Positions 38,784 to 49,840 of a stretch of 64,000 nucleotides of DNA are shown here, piece by piece. How positions within the stretch are numbered: the stretch's first letter is position 1; the number at the start of each line of letters is the position of its first letter. The position numbers and the translations under genes are program-made. The notes below the pieces were generated by a model. The model ran no database searches. It worked only from the letters and a program-made list of their open reading frames with translations, and was not told the DNA's origin. Origin of the DNA: Epiperipatus broadwayi (Eukaryota > Onychophora > Udeonychophora > Euonychophora > Peripatidae); contig JAQFVV010006274.1 of assembly GCA_028023455.1 (NCBI GenBank), positions 3,720,001 to 3,784,000 of the forward strand, in the 5' to 3' direction.

Positions 38784-39238
38784 CTGTTAGCCGAAAGGAG
38801 ACCCTTTGATTCCTCTTGGAGGCCTTAAAGGAACCAAGCAGGGCAACTTCCTAATGTCCATTCCATACATTCTTATGATTGCAACTGTTATTACTATGTG
38901 ATTATTCATATAGTATGCGAACATGGATGGGCTGCTCACCAACACACATTAGCCAGCATGGTCAGTTTATTGGCTTTTTACCTCTGAGTTTAAGATCAAG
39001 AAACACCATGGCCTTTCTTCTCATTTGCCTGATAAGGCAGAATGAATATATGTGTAAATGATAAATATTTTTTCAATAGATATATACAATCATGACAGAC
39101 AAAAATAAATCATGGCCCTTATTTCCAGGAGGCTGTAAAGTCATGAACCAAGGCAGCAGTTGGTGGCAAAAGTGGAGGGTCCTAAGAATATCCTGATTGT
39201 GGACCCAGGCTGCCATTTGATGATGACTTTTTATTTCG
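38784..39238 (+). other. Possible 5' leader of the RTE element
   Basis: This sequence is richer in G+C than the DNA further left. It runs from the T run into the endonuclease coding sequence. Two similar phrases, GGAGGCCTTAAAGGAACCAAG near 38819 and GGAGGCTGTAAAGTCATGAAC near 39129, suggest a diverged repeat inside it. RTE elements have short 5' leaders, so this may be element sequence, but no second full-length copy is available for comparison. Confidence 0.35.
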
Positions 39239-40545
39239 GTACTTACAACTCTAGATCACTTTCAAATGAAGGAAGATTGCAAGAATTAGAAGAACTGTCT
39301 TACATTAAATGGGATGTTATTGGACTTTGTGTTTAGAAGAATAGGTGAAGAGACAATTGATTTAAAAAGTGGACATGTACTCTACTATAAAGACACAAAT
39401 ATTGGAAATACAAGTGGAGTAGGATTCATTATAAATAAAAAGTGGAACAATAATATTGTGAAGATTGATGGTATATCAGACAGAGTGGCAAGTTTAGTTA
39501 TACAACTTAATAGCAGATATCAAATGCAGATAATTCGGGTTTATGCCCCAACAAATTTTCATAGTGATGAAGTAGTAGAAGATTTTTATAGAGATGTACA
39601 AAAGGCTTTTGATCAGAGTAAACAACATTTTAAAATTATTATGGGAGACTGTAATGCTAGAATTGGTAAACATATGAAAGATGAAAGTGCTGTAGGTAAT
39701 TTGGTTTATGGTTATAGAAATGAGAGAGAATATAGACTTGTGGAATTTGCAGAAAAAGAAAAACTTTATATTACGAATTATTTTTTTGAGAAAAATGTTA
39801 AAAGGAAATATACATGGAAGCATCTAAATGAAGGTAAAGCAGAATTGGATTATATTTTGACTAACAGAAAATACATATTTCAAGATTGTAATGTTCTTAA
39901 TAAATTTAACACAGGAAGTGATCATTGGTTAGTAAGATGTAAGATACATGTTAATGCAAAACTAGAGAGACAAAAATTATTAAGAAAAACAATATTTACA
40001 GTTGATATTCCTAATCTTCAGAAACATTCTAAGGAATTTAAATTAGAACTTACAAATCGGTTTCAAGTATAAGTAGATTTTGAACATAATTCGGATTTGA
40101 ATGAAATTAATAAGAAAATAACTGATACACTTTTAAAAACTGAAACAAATATAGGTGGTAGAAAAAAGTAACAATTGACCAATAAAATTTTTACTGAGAC
40201 TAGAGAATTTATGAAGAAAAGAAGGAATGTGAAGATAAACAAAAATGATGCATTAAAAAGGATTGAATATCTCAAATTTTGTAAAGTGGTGTGGAAAAGA
40301 GTTGAAAATGATATAAGAAAGTATAACTGTGAAATAGAAGGAAAGCAGTAGAAGAGAATAAAAGTCTCAAGAGTGTAAAATAACATTTTGGTATTGGTAG
40401 AAAATCTATATCTGTAATAAATAAATAAAAAGATGGAATTATTACTAAAAAGCGAGATGACATCATGAAATGGGTAGAAGACTTCTATCAATAATTATTT
40501 AGTAATAATGAACAAATACATCCTACATCTATTATATCTTAAGAA
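39239..40545 (+). pseudogene. RTE ORF: APE endonuclease domain and linker (broken)
   Basis: The frame begins GTYNSRSLSNEGRLQELEEL, shifts near 39340 and continues open to 40072. Domain landmarks are IQLNSRYQMQIIRVYAPTN, the GDxNA motif (GDCNARIGK; Cys replaces the usual Phe, Asp and Asn kept) and the SDH motif (TGSDHWLV) with the catalytic His. The expected Glu of the GL.E motif reads Val at GLCV, probably a lost active-site residue. At 40070 a TAA stop replaces the Leu codon found in the 62.6 kb copy, and another TAA near 40170 replaces a Gln codon. The linker then continues in broken frames. The family is the RTE type often labelled craniofacial development protein 2-like. Its endonuclease nicks target DNA to prime reverse transcription. 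Confidence 0.88.
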
Positions 40546-42000
40546 TTGCCCAGAATTTTAAATGAAAAAGTGAGACATGCAATTAAATTTATGAAGAAAG
40601 GAAAGGCTTCAGCTAATGATGGAATTATAATTGATATATTAAAAGAAACAGGTGAAGAAATAGAAATTTTTTTAACAAAGTTATATACCAAATGTCTAGA
40701 TGATAAATATGTACCAGATGATTGGAGGAATGCAGTATTAATATTAATATGTAAAAAGGTGATAAAGAAGATATTAGAAATTACAGACCTATTAGTCTTT
40801 TATCAGTTTTATACAAAATTTTTACTAAAATAATTACAACTCGTCTATAGAGAACATTGGATTTCCACCAACTAGGAGAACAAGCTGGATTTAAAAGTGG
40901 TTTTAGTTCAATAGATCATATCCAGGTATTGAGAGAAGTTATAGAAAGGACAAATGAATATGAGTTGCCATTATGCTTTGGATTTGTAGATTATGAAAAG
41001 GCATTTGATTCTATAATCATTTCTTCAGTCATTAAAGCATTGGATGATCAAGATATAGATCCAGGATATTGTCATATTTTAAAGAATATTTATAAAAATG
41101 CAACAGCAACAATTAGATTACATTATGATACTAGGAAAGTGACCGTTGATAAGCGTGCAAGACAGGATGACTCCATATTTCCGAAAGCAATACCGCAAGA
41201 AGTATTTTGTGATTAAAATGGGAAGCTAAAGAAGTGAAAGTAAATGGAGATTATTTATGTCATTTAGATTTTGCAGATGATATAGTTGTTTTTGCAAATA
41301 ATGCTTTAGAGGTGCAGGAAATGTTGCAGAAGTTATCAGATGAAAGTAGGACTAAAGATAAATGTTAAAAAGACTAAAATAATGTTTAATGGATAATCTT
41401 AAAATATGAAAATAAAGATTAATTATGATGAGTTAGAAGAAGTTAACAGCTACAAATACCTTGGTAAGATTATTAATACAGATGGAAACATAATGGATGA
41501 AATTAATCATAGAATTAATCTTGGTTGGAGTGCTTTTAGTAGAAATAACTTGATACTAAATGGAAATATACCTATGTGTTTGAAAAGGAAGGTTTTTAAT
41601 AAATGTGTTTTACCAGTTCTTACTTATGGATCTGAGACTTGGATATTTAATAGAAGAGCAATACAGAGACTTCAGACCACTCAAAGAAGTATGGAGAGAT
41701 GCATGTTGGGAGTAACAAGAAGAGATCAAAAACCCAATATATGGGTAAGAGAACAAACAGGTGTTATTGACTTCACTGAAAAAATTAAAAGACTGAAATG
41801 GAGTTGGGCTGGACATAATGCTAGAAGAAATGATAATAGATGAACAGTTAAAATCTTAAACTGGATTCAAAGAGTTTGTAAAAGACCGAGAAGGAGACCA
41901 CATGTGAGATGGATGGATGAAATAAGAAAGTGTGCAGGGGTGATGTTGACAATAGAAGCTAAAGATCAGAGAGACCTTCATCCTGCAGTGTTTTGATAAT
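40546..42000 (+). pseudogene. RTE ORF: reverse transcriptase and C-terminal domain (broken)
   Basis: Frame pieces at 40546-40833, 40857-41216 and 41406-41843 form one diverged reverse transcriptase. Visible are NDGIIIDILKE (finger region), EQAGFKSGFSSIDHIQVLRE, FGFVDYEKAFDSI (first catalytic Asp) and, in an untracked frame near 41263-41290, LDFADDIVVFA (the FADD catalytic box). Then SYKYLGKIINTDG, VLPVLTYGSETW and KRLKWSWAGHNARRNDNR belong to the RTE C-terminus, which continues as RPHVRWMDEIRKCAG past a TGA near 41841. A short deletion removes the residues between the (R)QxDS.FPK motif and EVFC. Several frameshifts and stops make it inactive. The catalytic Asps are preserved. Confidence 0.88.
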
Positions 42001-42017
42001 GGATGATGATGATGATA

Positions 42018-42506
42018 AAACACATACAAACTTATTTTATTGTTTTATTAATTGATTAAAAAATTACCCACCCCCCCATTTTCTAAGAGTTTGTGGTAGA
42101 AAAAATAACATACTGCATAGATTTACATATTAAAAGCTGGAAATTTAGAATTTTCAGTGGTTTTAGTATCTCTATTAAATAATATGAGAATTATATTAGA
42201 ATGTTTTAAAAAACTTCTGCACCAAAATAAAAAAAAATTAGTAAATAACTTCTCTCTCTAATCTAAAAACATGTATTGAGAAATCCAACGGTAATAAAAA
42301 ATGTACACAAAGCTTAGAAAACTATATAAAAAGGTTAACATCATTGATTTAAAAATACAATTTTATATAGAGGGCGCATGTGTAAAAGGGTGTTGGGATT
42401 ATGCATTTGAATAATTTGCAAGTTATGTATTTCATTTTTAAATTTAATAATTAAAGTGTATATCATAGAGAAAATAATGTTTAATGTCACAAATTTTGAA
42501 AACCAA
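42018..42506. other. A+T-rich spacer
   Basis: No gene seen. It separates the RTE tail from the palindromic SINE-like insertion. Confidence 0.5.
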
Positions 42507-42520
42507 TTATCTAATATTTG

Positions 42521-43081
42521 TAAATATAGGGGATTTGAACTCAGACTTTTAAGCTCCCTTTAACTATCCACACCATGACCACACACATGTAGAAAAGGTA
42601 AATAATCTCCAATACACGTATTTCGTGCAGAACCAGCACTCATAAGTGGGTCCGGATTATCATCTCCCACACATATATATAATCAGTGCTCAGTTTTATA
42701 TTAAAATAGCAAACCATCGTACCTTAATGGACAGACCACACTCTACTCCATCCTCCAATTCTTCAGCCATCTATACTATTGAAATATGATCATGGAAAGA
42801 TCAAATCCCATTAAGGTATAAGGGTTTGCTATCTTAATATAAACTGAGCACTGATTATAAATATATTTGTGGGAGATGATAATCTGGACCAACTGATGAG
42901 TGCTGATTCTGCACGAAATGCGTTTACTGGTGATTATTTATTTTGTCTACATGGGTATGGTCATGTCTATCAGTGGTATTAGATAGTGTGGATAGTTGAA
43001 GGGTGCTTGTTGTCTGAGTTCAAATCCCCTATATTTACAATTAGGCTCCAGGTATATGGAGAGTGCCTGTATTTCAAATAT
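42521..43081. mobile_element. Palindromic SINE-like insertion with 14-bp target duplication
   Basis: Flanking direct repeats TTATCTAATATTTG lie at 42507-42520 and 43082-43095. Inside, the left arm (about 42521-42735) is the inverted copy of the right arm (about 42808-43042). Matching pairs include TTGTAAATATAGGGGATTTG with its complement at 43021-43039, GTATTTCGTGCAGAA with TTCTGCACGAAATGC, and GGATTATCATCTCCCACA with TGTGGGAGATGATAATC. The loop is ~70-90 bp. The right arm ends in a Pol III B-box (GAGTTCAAATCCCC) after an A-box-like TATCAGTGG, absent from the left arm, which has a 20-bp deletion there. The 14-bp duplication is the size expected of LINE-driven retroposition, so a head-to-head SINE dimer inserted as one unit is the simplest reading. 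Confidence 0.75.
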
Positions 43082-43095
43082 TTATCTAATATTTG

Positions 43096-45644
43096 AGGAT
43101 AGTAAGGTATTTATATTAACAAATAAAAATCAAAGCTTTGAAAAGTGAAACCAATAATCTGAATTAATAATAACTTTTTATTTATATTTTGGCTTACACT
43201 GTTGGCATGTTCTCACCCTCACCCTACTAATTTTTCAATTTTTTACTATATACATAAGGGTGGAGAACAGCAATCTATAGTATTTATATTTTTCAATCTC
43301 CCTTTCTATTGTTCCACTGTCAGTAACCAGTTTTATAATCATATGAATATTTATTGATTTGCAGTCTATCTAAATATTTCCAGTTAGCAAAGTCTTGGAG
43401 AAAATGGGCTCATTATATATCCAGTTATTTATTCTGAAAATAAAAATATAGCAAAAAAAACTATATATATTAACTTTTTAAATAAATAAAGATGTTAAAA
43501 ATTAGCATGAATTCATGATTTGAATGTATACTAATGATGTAGATTTGAGATAGAGATACTATATAATTAATTATGTTAATGAAATGTAAGCAGTAGACAA
43601 AACACTATCAATGAATGGTTAGGATTATCACTTGATTGTAATAATCTATTCTGATTTATATTATATTGTATAAGATAACATTTTCTCGTTTAAAACTACA
43701 ATGATATCAGATCATTATAATAGATTGAATTGAAACTTTTAGTTGTTGTTGTTGTTTTTTTTTTTTTTTGTGCATTTGTAACATTTTCCTAGTTTGATGC
43801 TTGAAGTTTTTATTAGTCTATTCTTTTGTGTATGGTTTTTTTTTTTCAACTACAATTTTTTTTTTCAGTATAAATAATATCATTTCTTTGAGGTTGCTAT
43901 ATTTTTTTAGAGTCAGTGCTATTCAATGCCGTTTCACAACTTTTATAACTATTTTTTTGCCCATCGATCTGATAATCTTTTGTTTTCATTTTCTATAGAT
44001 CCAGAAAATGTTGCAATGCTGTTATTAGTTTAATCTTTAATTATATTATTCTATTAATATAAATCAGTCAAGAATTGTACATGCTGAATTAATAAAAATT
44101 GGAATTAATGAAATGTCTGTATATTTCATAATTTTTGCTTTGCCGTTATCATTTTTTGGCGGTGCACAATATAGATAAATGTTAACTGTGTATATCCAAA
44201 CACACACTGTTACTGTGGCCCCAATATTTTCATTTGATAATTGAAGAACTAAACTGTGAAAATATAACAAAAAGAACACTAATGCTATTTATTCCTTATA
44301 TATAATAAAATTAAAACAGTTTTTAAATAGTTTACAATAAAGCAAAGACCATTCCTCAACTCTCAAAAAAGGAATAGTACAAGAATTGAAAGTTAGTTAC
44401 CCAGGAAGTCATGTGACATTCAAGCATCAGATGTTAATCCTGCAGCCTTTAACTACTGAGTCAATTAGTCTTCTACTCTGCTAAATCTCAAAGAACAGAA
44501 AATAACAGGATAAGATACCCATCAAACTAATTATTATTGATTGATGAAGGTTTTGTTTCCTTTTTTGGTTTATTCTCTGGTTAAGAATAGTTAAATATTC
44601 ATTTACCAACCAGCAATCGATGGCTACTGTGATTGTTTGTAGGACATCTATATTAGATTTTTGTCTATTTAAGTTTTCTGATTTAGAATCTCAGGTTGTG
44701 CTCATTGGAGGCTTTTGCTCCAACTACTAAATTACAAGGTCTTTTATGTATATATTATAAAAATTAAATTTAAATACTTAGTTACTTTTTTCAAACTAAT
44801 TAAATCATTATTAAAAAAAAACACCTAAAGATTGAAGTTCTGTCAAATATCACACCTGGAATAGCTGCCCTCATGCTAACCTTAGTTTCTATGTTGCCAG
44901 GCTGAACGTATCAGCTAGATTATTGATGTTTTAATACTTTATAATGGACTTATAATCTATTAATACATATTTATGCAAATCAATTGACAGTTTTGCTTTA
45001 TGATCTTGGTTATATTAAATAATTATCAATATATAATTAGTTTTGAAATTTTTTGATATGATTTATAAAAATAATTAATAAAATTATATTAATTTAACAA
45101 TTCATAAAATTACTAATGATTTAGAAAATAATAATTGACTGCCAAAATTTTATAAATTATTTTGCCTTACCCATTCTCACGATCAATCCTAATGTGATTG
45201 ATACAAATTTTTTATCAACTTTCTTCTCTTACATATATATATATAGACTAAATCCTTAATGGTATATTTCTACATATATATATATATGCGGCAGTATTTA
45301 ATATTGACGAGCTTAAACCTTTGGTGTTTTTTAAGGCATATATTTTTCTAGCTTTGCGGTTGGTTTATATGAATTTTGTGCTCATCTCTTTTACTTCCGT
45401 TACTCGAATTTCTTATGAACTCCGTGCACTAAATTATTCTATTCTGTTTTATAAATATATTTTTTTTAAATTGATCTTTTTTTTTTATCTCATTTACTTA
45501 TTAAATATGTGCAAATTTATAAATATGAATATATTTATACTGTAATGGATAATTAATCTATAAATTTTTATATCTATATAGATAGATTGATATGTCTGCA
45601 CACACAGGTGCAAACGCATGTACACATATTAATGTTGGGTGATT
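43096..45644. other. A+T-rich intergenic DNA
   Basis: Open frames here are F/I/Y-rich low-complexity chance frames. No RNA gene or repeat of note was seen apart from AT and T runs (near 43757 and 45232). Confidence 0.5.
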
Positions 45645-46225
45645 TATTGAATTCCAGGGGCTACCTCATTCACCTCTGAACTTTTTTCCCACCCTCCCAT
45701 CAGTCATCAAATGAAGTGATTGGTGGTCATCTGCTAAAACCTAATCAAGCACCTGGGTATTACTATGACAACCCCCAAGGTTACTGAGAGAAAAAGTGTG
45801 AGAATAAGAGAAGAGCCAGCTACCAGCCAGGTATGACAGTAGGTTTTTTTCCTCCTCTTGGCCTCTTCCCAGTGGGCCTTGTTTATAAACTATGAAGAAA
45901 ATGACTATCGGGAGTCAGAATGAGCATTTGCATTAAAAAGCAATAAATTGTTATGGGGTTTTGGTAACTTCTTTTCACTGTTGACCCTGCTAACAGCCTC
46001 TGATGGATGTGACAGATATCAAAGCCATGTCTATTAATTTCATTTGTCAGATTATAGAAAATCCAAATAATGATTGCTAAAAGGAGATGATGAACTGTTT
46101 TTATTAATTTTTATTGCCCCAATCTGCATTTTTCTGCCTCATTTATTTGGGTGTTGAGTTTCACTCCAGACAACATATTGAGTTGCTACTTTAGCCTCAG
46201 TCAATTACTACTCCTGGGAGTTGAA
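45645..46225. other. G+C-richer noncoding block, candidate regulatory sequence
   Basis: A block of higher complexity and balanced composition between A+T-rich flanks, without an open frame of note. It contains a perfect octamer ATTTGCAT at 45926-45933 (POU-factor-type site) and several TAAT/ATTA homeodomain-type cores between 45930 and 46110. The last part, 46035-46160, reads like the complex, TAAT-rich sequence of developmental enhancers. That is an inference from composition alone. It could equally be an unrecognised repeat. Confidence 0.25.
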
Positions 46226-47537
46226 ACAATGCAAACCTTTAATAATATATGTATATGCTTTGATAGAAATAAGAAAATCAATTACAGTCTTTTCGACAAA
46301 TACTGTATTTAAGTCGTAAGCTTTTTTAAAATAAACTTTTTTTTTTCATGCCTATCGTATTATCTTAAAATATAAACTACATTATTCAATGTGAAAAAGA
46401 TATAGAAAAAAATAATATGGCTCTGTTTAATATTCTTTGTTTATATAAGTATAAAAAAAAATGGAAGTGGGAACTCCGCATTGAATATTCATGTTTGATT
46501 GTTTGCACATAAATATTATGATGTGTATTAGAATATATGCAGTACTTATACTTAATACAAAGAAATCTTGCCATTTATAATTTAATTAGATTTTATATAT
46601 AATATATTTGTTTTGTTTTGATGCTGTAATTAATTGCATTAAAAAATTTTGCCTGACTTTAATGAGATCATTTTCATTTCTAGTTAGTGTTTTTAACTCT
46701 AAGATTTCGTTGTCATGAATCTAAAATTGTCTGTATGAAAAAATCTTTAGATATTAAATCTTTTAATTAGCAAATAAAAGAGGGTAAAAAAAGCTGTTAT
46801 AGCAAAAGGTTAATGTATTTTAATGTGTATTCTATTAGTATAAGGTAAGTCCTTGTTCATCTGTATTTCGTAAAAAGAGCATGATTGGATATATAAAAAT
46901 TGTGGAATGTAAATTTGTTAAAAGTATGAATAAAAAGCAATTTAATTATTATTCACTGAAATTTATTAAGCAAAAAGTATGACTTGAAGTCTGTCTTTAA
47001 ATATAACTCACATATTATAATTCAAAACATTCCTCACGTATTATATACAAAATGTGTGTGTGTGAATATATATGACTAATACAGTAATTTTTTTAAAAAT
47101 TAAAGTTAATATATTAAATTAGAGTTAATATTATATATGGGTAGTTTTTTTCTACAAATAATCATCATTAATTTATTATAAAAAGTATTAAAAAAAACTA
47201 CGTTTATTTGCTTATGATAAAATTTACTGCTATATTTATCTCTGAAAATATTAAAACTTCTAATAAAAAGTTGAAAACAAAACAAAACTTATCTTTTTAA
47301 GTTGTTAATAAGGCCTTAAATAGAAATAATAAAAAATCACTTAAATCCTTGGCTTATATGTCATATGAGCTCTAGAGTACCAGCCACTCTTGTTTTAGCA
47401 TATTTTTAATGTAATGTTATAAAGAAATCTGGAATATCTTTTTAAACTTGTACTAAAATGACAAATAATTCTAAAGTAAAATTGCTGATTCAACTAATAA
47501 AAATAAATCCATATGTGATTTGTCAATGATAAATGTC

Positions 47538-47573
47538 AAAAAAAAAAAAAAGAGAGAGAGAGAGAGAGAAGAG
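47538..47573. repeat. Poly-A followed by (AG)n
   Basis: Fourteen A residues run into about nine AG units. Confidence 0.9.
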
Positions 47574-47962
47574 AATAAATTGAAAGCTAATAAATATTTA
47601 TTTCTATAACATGTATATCTATGATTCTAAATTTGAGACTAAAAAAAAGAATCAAAATCTAGTGGATTAAGATTCATTGTTTTGATTGCAATGCAATTAA
47701 GCTATTATTAAGTATTAATATTATTCTGAATAAATATTTATTTTAAAATATACTAGAAAATTTCATTTAAATAACGGGAAATAAAGCTTTATATATAGCA
47801 ATAATAAGTATAACACAAAATGTGAATAGAAAAGTCTATAAAATTAATATTCTTTTTATTCTGTCTCCCCATCCTTCCTCATATTTTTTAAGATAAAGTT
47901 GCTATTAATAATTCTAGATTTAAAATTGAATTTATTATTTAAATATGAATAAGTAATAATAA

Positions 47963-47992
47963 TTGTTGTTGTTGTTGCTGCTGCTGCTGCTG
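47963..47992. repeat. (TTG)n(CTG)n compound trinucleotide repeat
   Basis: About five TTG units followed directly by about five CTG units. The junction is a single T-to-C change in phase. Confidence 0.9.
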
Positions 47993-49324
47993 TTTTTCTT
48001 CTTTTATCTCCTTTTTCTAATCACTTTAAAGATAGCCAAGTTAAATCATACAATCTTTTAATGCTTTTAAAGAGGAAGCATTTTTTAATTTTTGAATAAT
48101 TTAATTCTGGACACTTTTTGTCTTATTAAAATTATCAATTTATTTTTGGTTAGACACTGATTATAGTCACCTAATTGGTATGGTTCCAGGTGCCATATTG
48201 AATTTTAAAAAAAAACTGACCTGAGACACAATTTTCACAATAACTTCTGTTATAATAATGTTAGAGCAAAAAACTTTACATTGATAGAAACTAGAAAAAC
48301 TAAGGAAAAAGCAATAAGGCTAAGATAAATAGTTATTACCATTTAAAAAGTAAGGGGAAAAAATATTTCAATATCTGACATAATTATTACTTCATTATTT
48401 GTTCATATTTTCTAATTTACCATTAATTAAGTTTAAATTACATCATTATTGATAATTGCTTTGTATTCCTCACAAAATTATCTTTCAAACCATATATAAT
48501 ACTTTTTACCTGAGATAATCCATAGCTTCAGAACTTACTTAATAGGAAGATAAGAATTCTTCATTTTTTTTCTTGTACCCCAGAAGTTGAGAAATCTCAA
48601 GGAGACTGGAAGAAAAAATGTTCTCTCTAATAAAAGATATAAAATAAAAAAAATTAAAATTCTATCACAATGTAAAAATAATGAGGGGAATGGAGATATT
48701 ATTACTTACTATTATAAATACAATAAAAAAGTAAAATGTCATATAATTTGAAATTCTAAATAAGATCAACATGGTACACATATATGTATATTATAAAACT
48801 AGTGTATATGTAAGTATAGTGCAAGTTCTTCTGCTAATAGTTATGAAAACTCAATAGCCTGATAAACAAGATGCACTATAAATATGAGTTCATAATTTTC
48901 CATTATTTGCTCAAAACTATTTTGATTTTAGACTTTCGATAAACCAACCTTGTTCATAATATCATCATACGGAATAATCATTGCCAATACAAAAAAAAAA
49001 AAAATTTATAAATTTAGAATTTGAAAAAATTTCTCATCAAAGATTACTAAAAAGGTTCTGAGGCACATATTTATATTTTAAAAAAATGTTTATATTCTAC
49101 CTCTTTCAAGACATGTCTTCTCGAGAAGCATACCTGTTTATATTATCTAATACAAATATGCAAAATATTAATTATTTCATATTATTAAATATTGTTATTA
49201 ATAAAAGATAAATCATTCCAGATCTTGTTTACCAATTGGCAATCGGTAATGAAGCTGTCACAAAATTCTAATAAGAAAGGCAATCAGGCAGTCATATGCC
49301 TCTGAAATATAAAATGAAGTTACT

Positions 49325-49475
49325 AAAAACCAAGTTAGTAAAACAACAATTAATGAAAACCAAATTAGTAAAACAACAATTAATGAAAACCAAATTAGTA
49401 AAACAAAAACAATGAAAACCAAATTAGTAAAACAAAAACAATAAACCATGTTAGTAAAACAAAACTAGTAAAAAC
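49325..49475. repeat. Minisatellite, ~30-bp unit, about five copies
   Basis: The unit AAAACCAAATTAGTAAAACA plus a CAATTAATG tail (30 bp) repeats at 49325, 49355 and 49385. The following units are 29 bp with AAACAATG. The last is degenerate. The minus-strand 63-codon frame here (repeated VLLIWFSLI-type peptide) is a translation of the array and not a gene. There are no unique spacers between units, so this is not a CRISPR array. Confidence 0.9.
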
Positions 49476-49840
49476 AGAATAATAATAAAAAATTATTGGA
49501 TTATATACAACCAAATTTTTAGAGAGGAATAAATTGTAAATAATCTTGGATCAGGGTGTCAACCATTCGTCTATTGTGCTGGTAACTAAAACAAACCAAC
49601 AAAAAACATTACTTTTTACTATGTGCTACCTGTCACAGAGTAAAAAATCAGTTTGTTAGATTGAATTCACCTAAAATATAAAATCAAAAGAATATAAAGT
49701 AATTTTCCATGTGAAAAGTTAAAAATCGAGCTAGAAAACAATAAACAAAAAATAAAATGCAAATATAACCTACCCATTAGAACTATTCAAAAGTGATATC
49801 TCTCATTTGAGCATAAGTAGAGGCATCTGCATTTGGAGAC
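49476..49840. other. A+T-rich spacer
   Basis: No gene seen. It lies between the minisatellite and the left end of the piggyBac element. Confidence 0.4.

Larger units (their letters stand above)
39239..42017 (+). mobile_element. RTE-type non-LTR retrotransposon, copy 1 (nearly complete, inactive)
   Basis: The span holds an APE-type endonuclease, a linker, a reverse transcriptase and the RTE C-terminal region in order on the plus strand. It ends at 41993-42017 in a short (GAT)n-type tail, as expected for RTE elements, which finish in simple tandem repeats rather than poly-A. A second copy starts at 62071 and a 3' fragment lies on the minus strand at 25850-26125. No target duplication could be fixed because the 5' edge is uncertain. 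Confidence 0.88.
46226..49324. other. A+T-rich intergenic DNA with two microsatellites
   Basis: No gene seen. Contains A14-(GA)n at 47538-47573 and (TTG)n(CTG)n at 47963-47992. Confidence 0.5.

Noticed and set aside
40063-40491. 142-codon minus-strand F/L/Y-rich frame
   Set aside because: It is antisense to the lysine-rich linker of RTE copy 1. A/T-rich lysine codons read as Phe/Leu/Tyr on the other strand.
49258-49449. Repeat array considered as a CRISPR or a repetitive membrane protein frame
   Set aside because: The units are contiguous with no unique spacers, and the frame is a translation of the minisatellite, in a eukaryotic setting.
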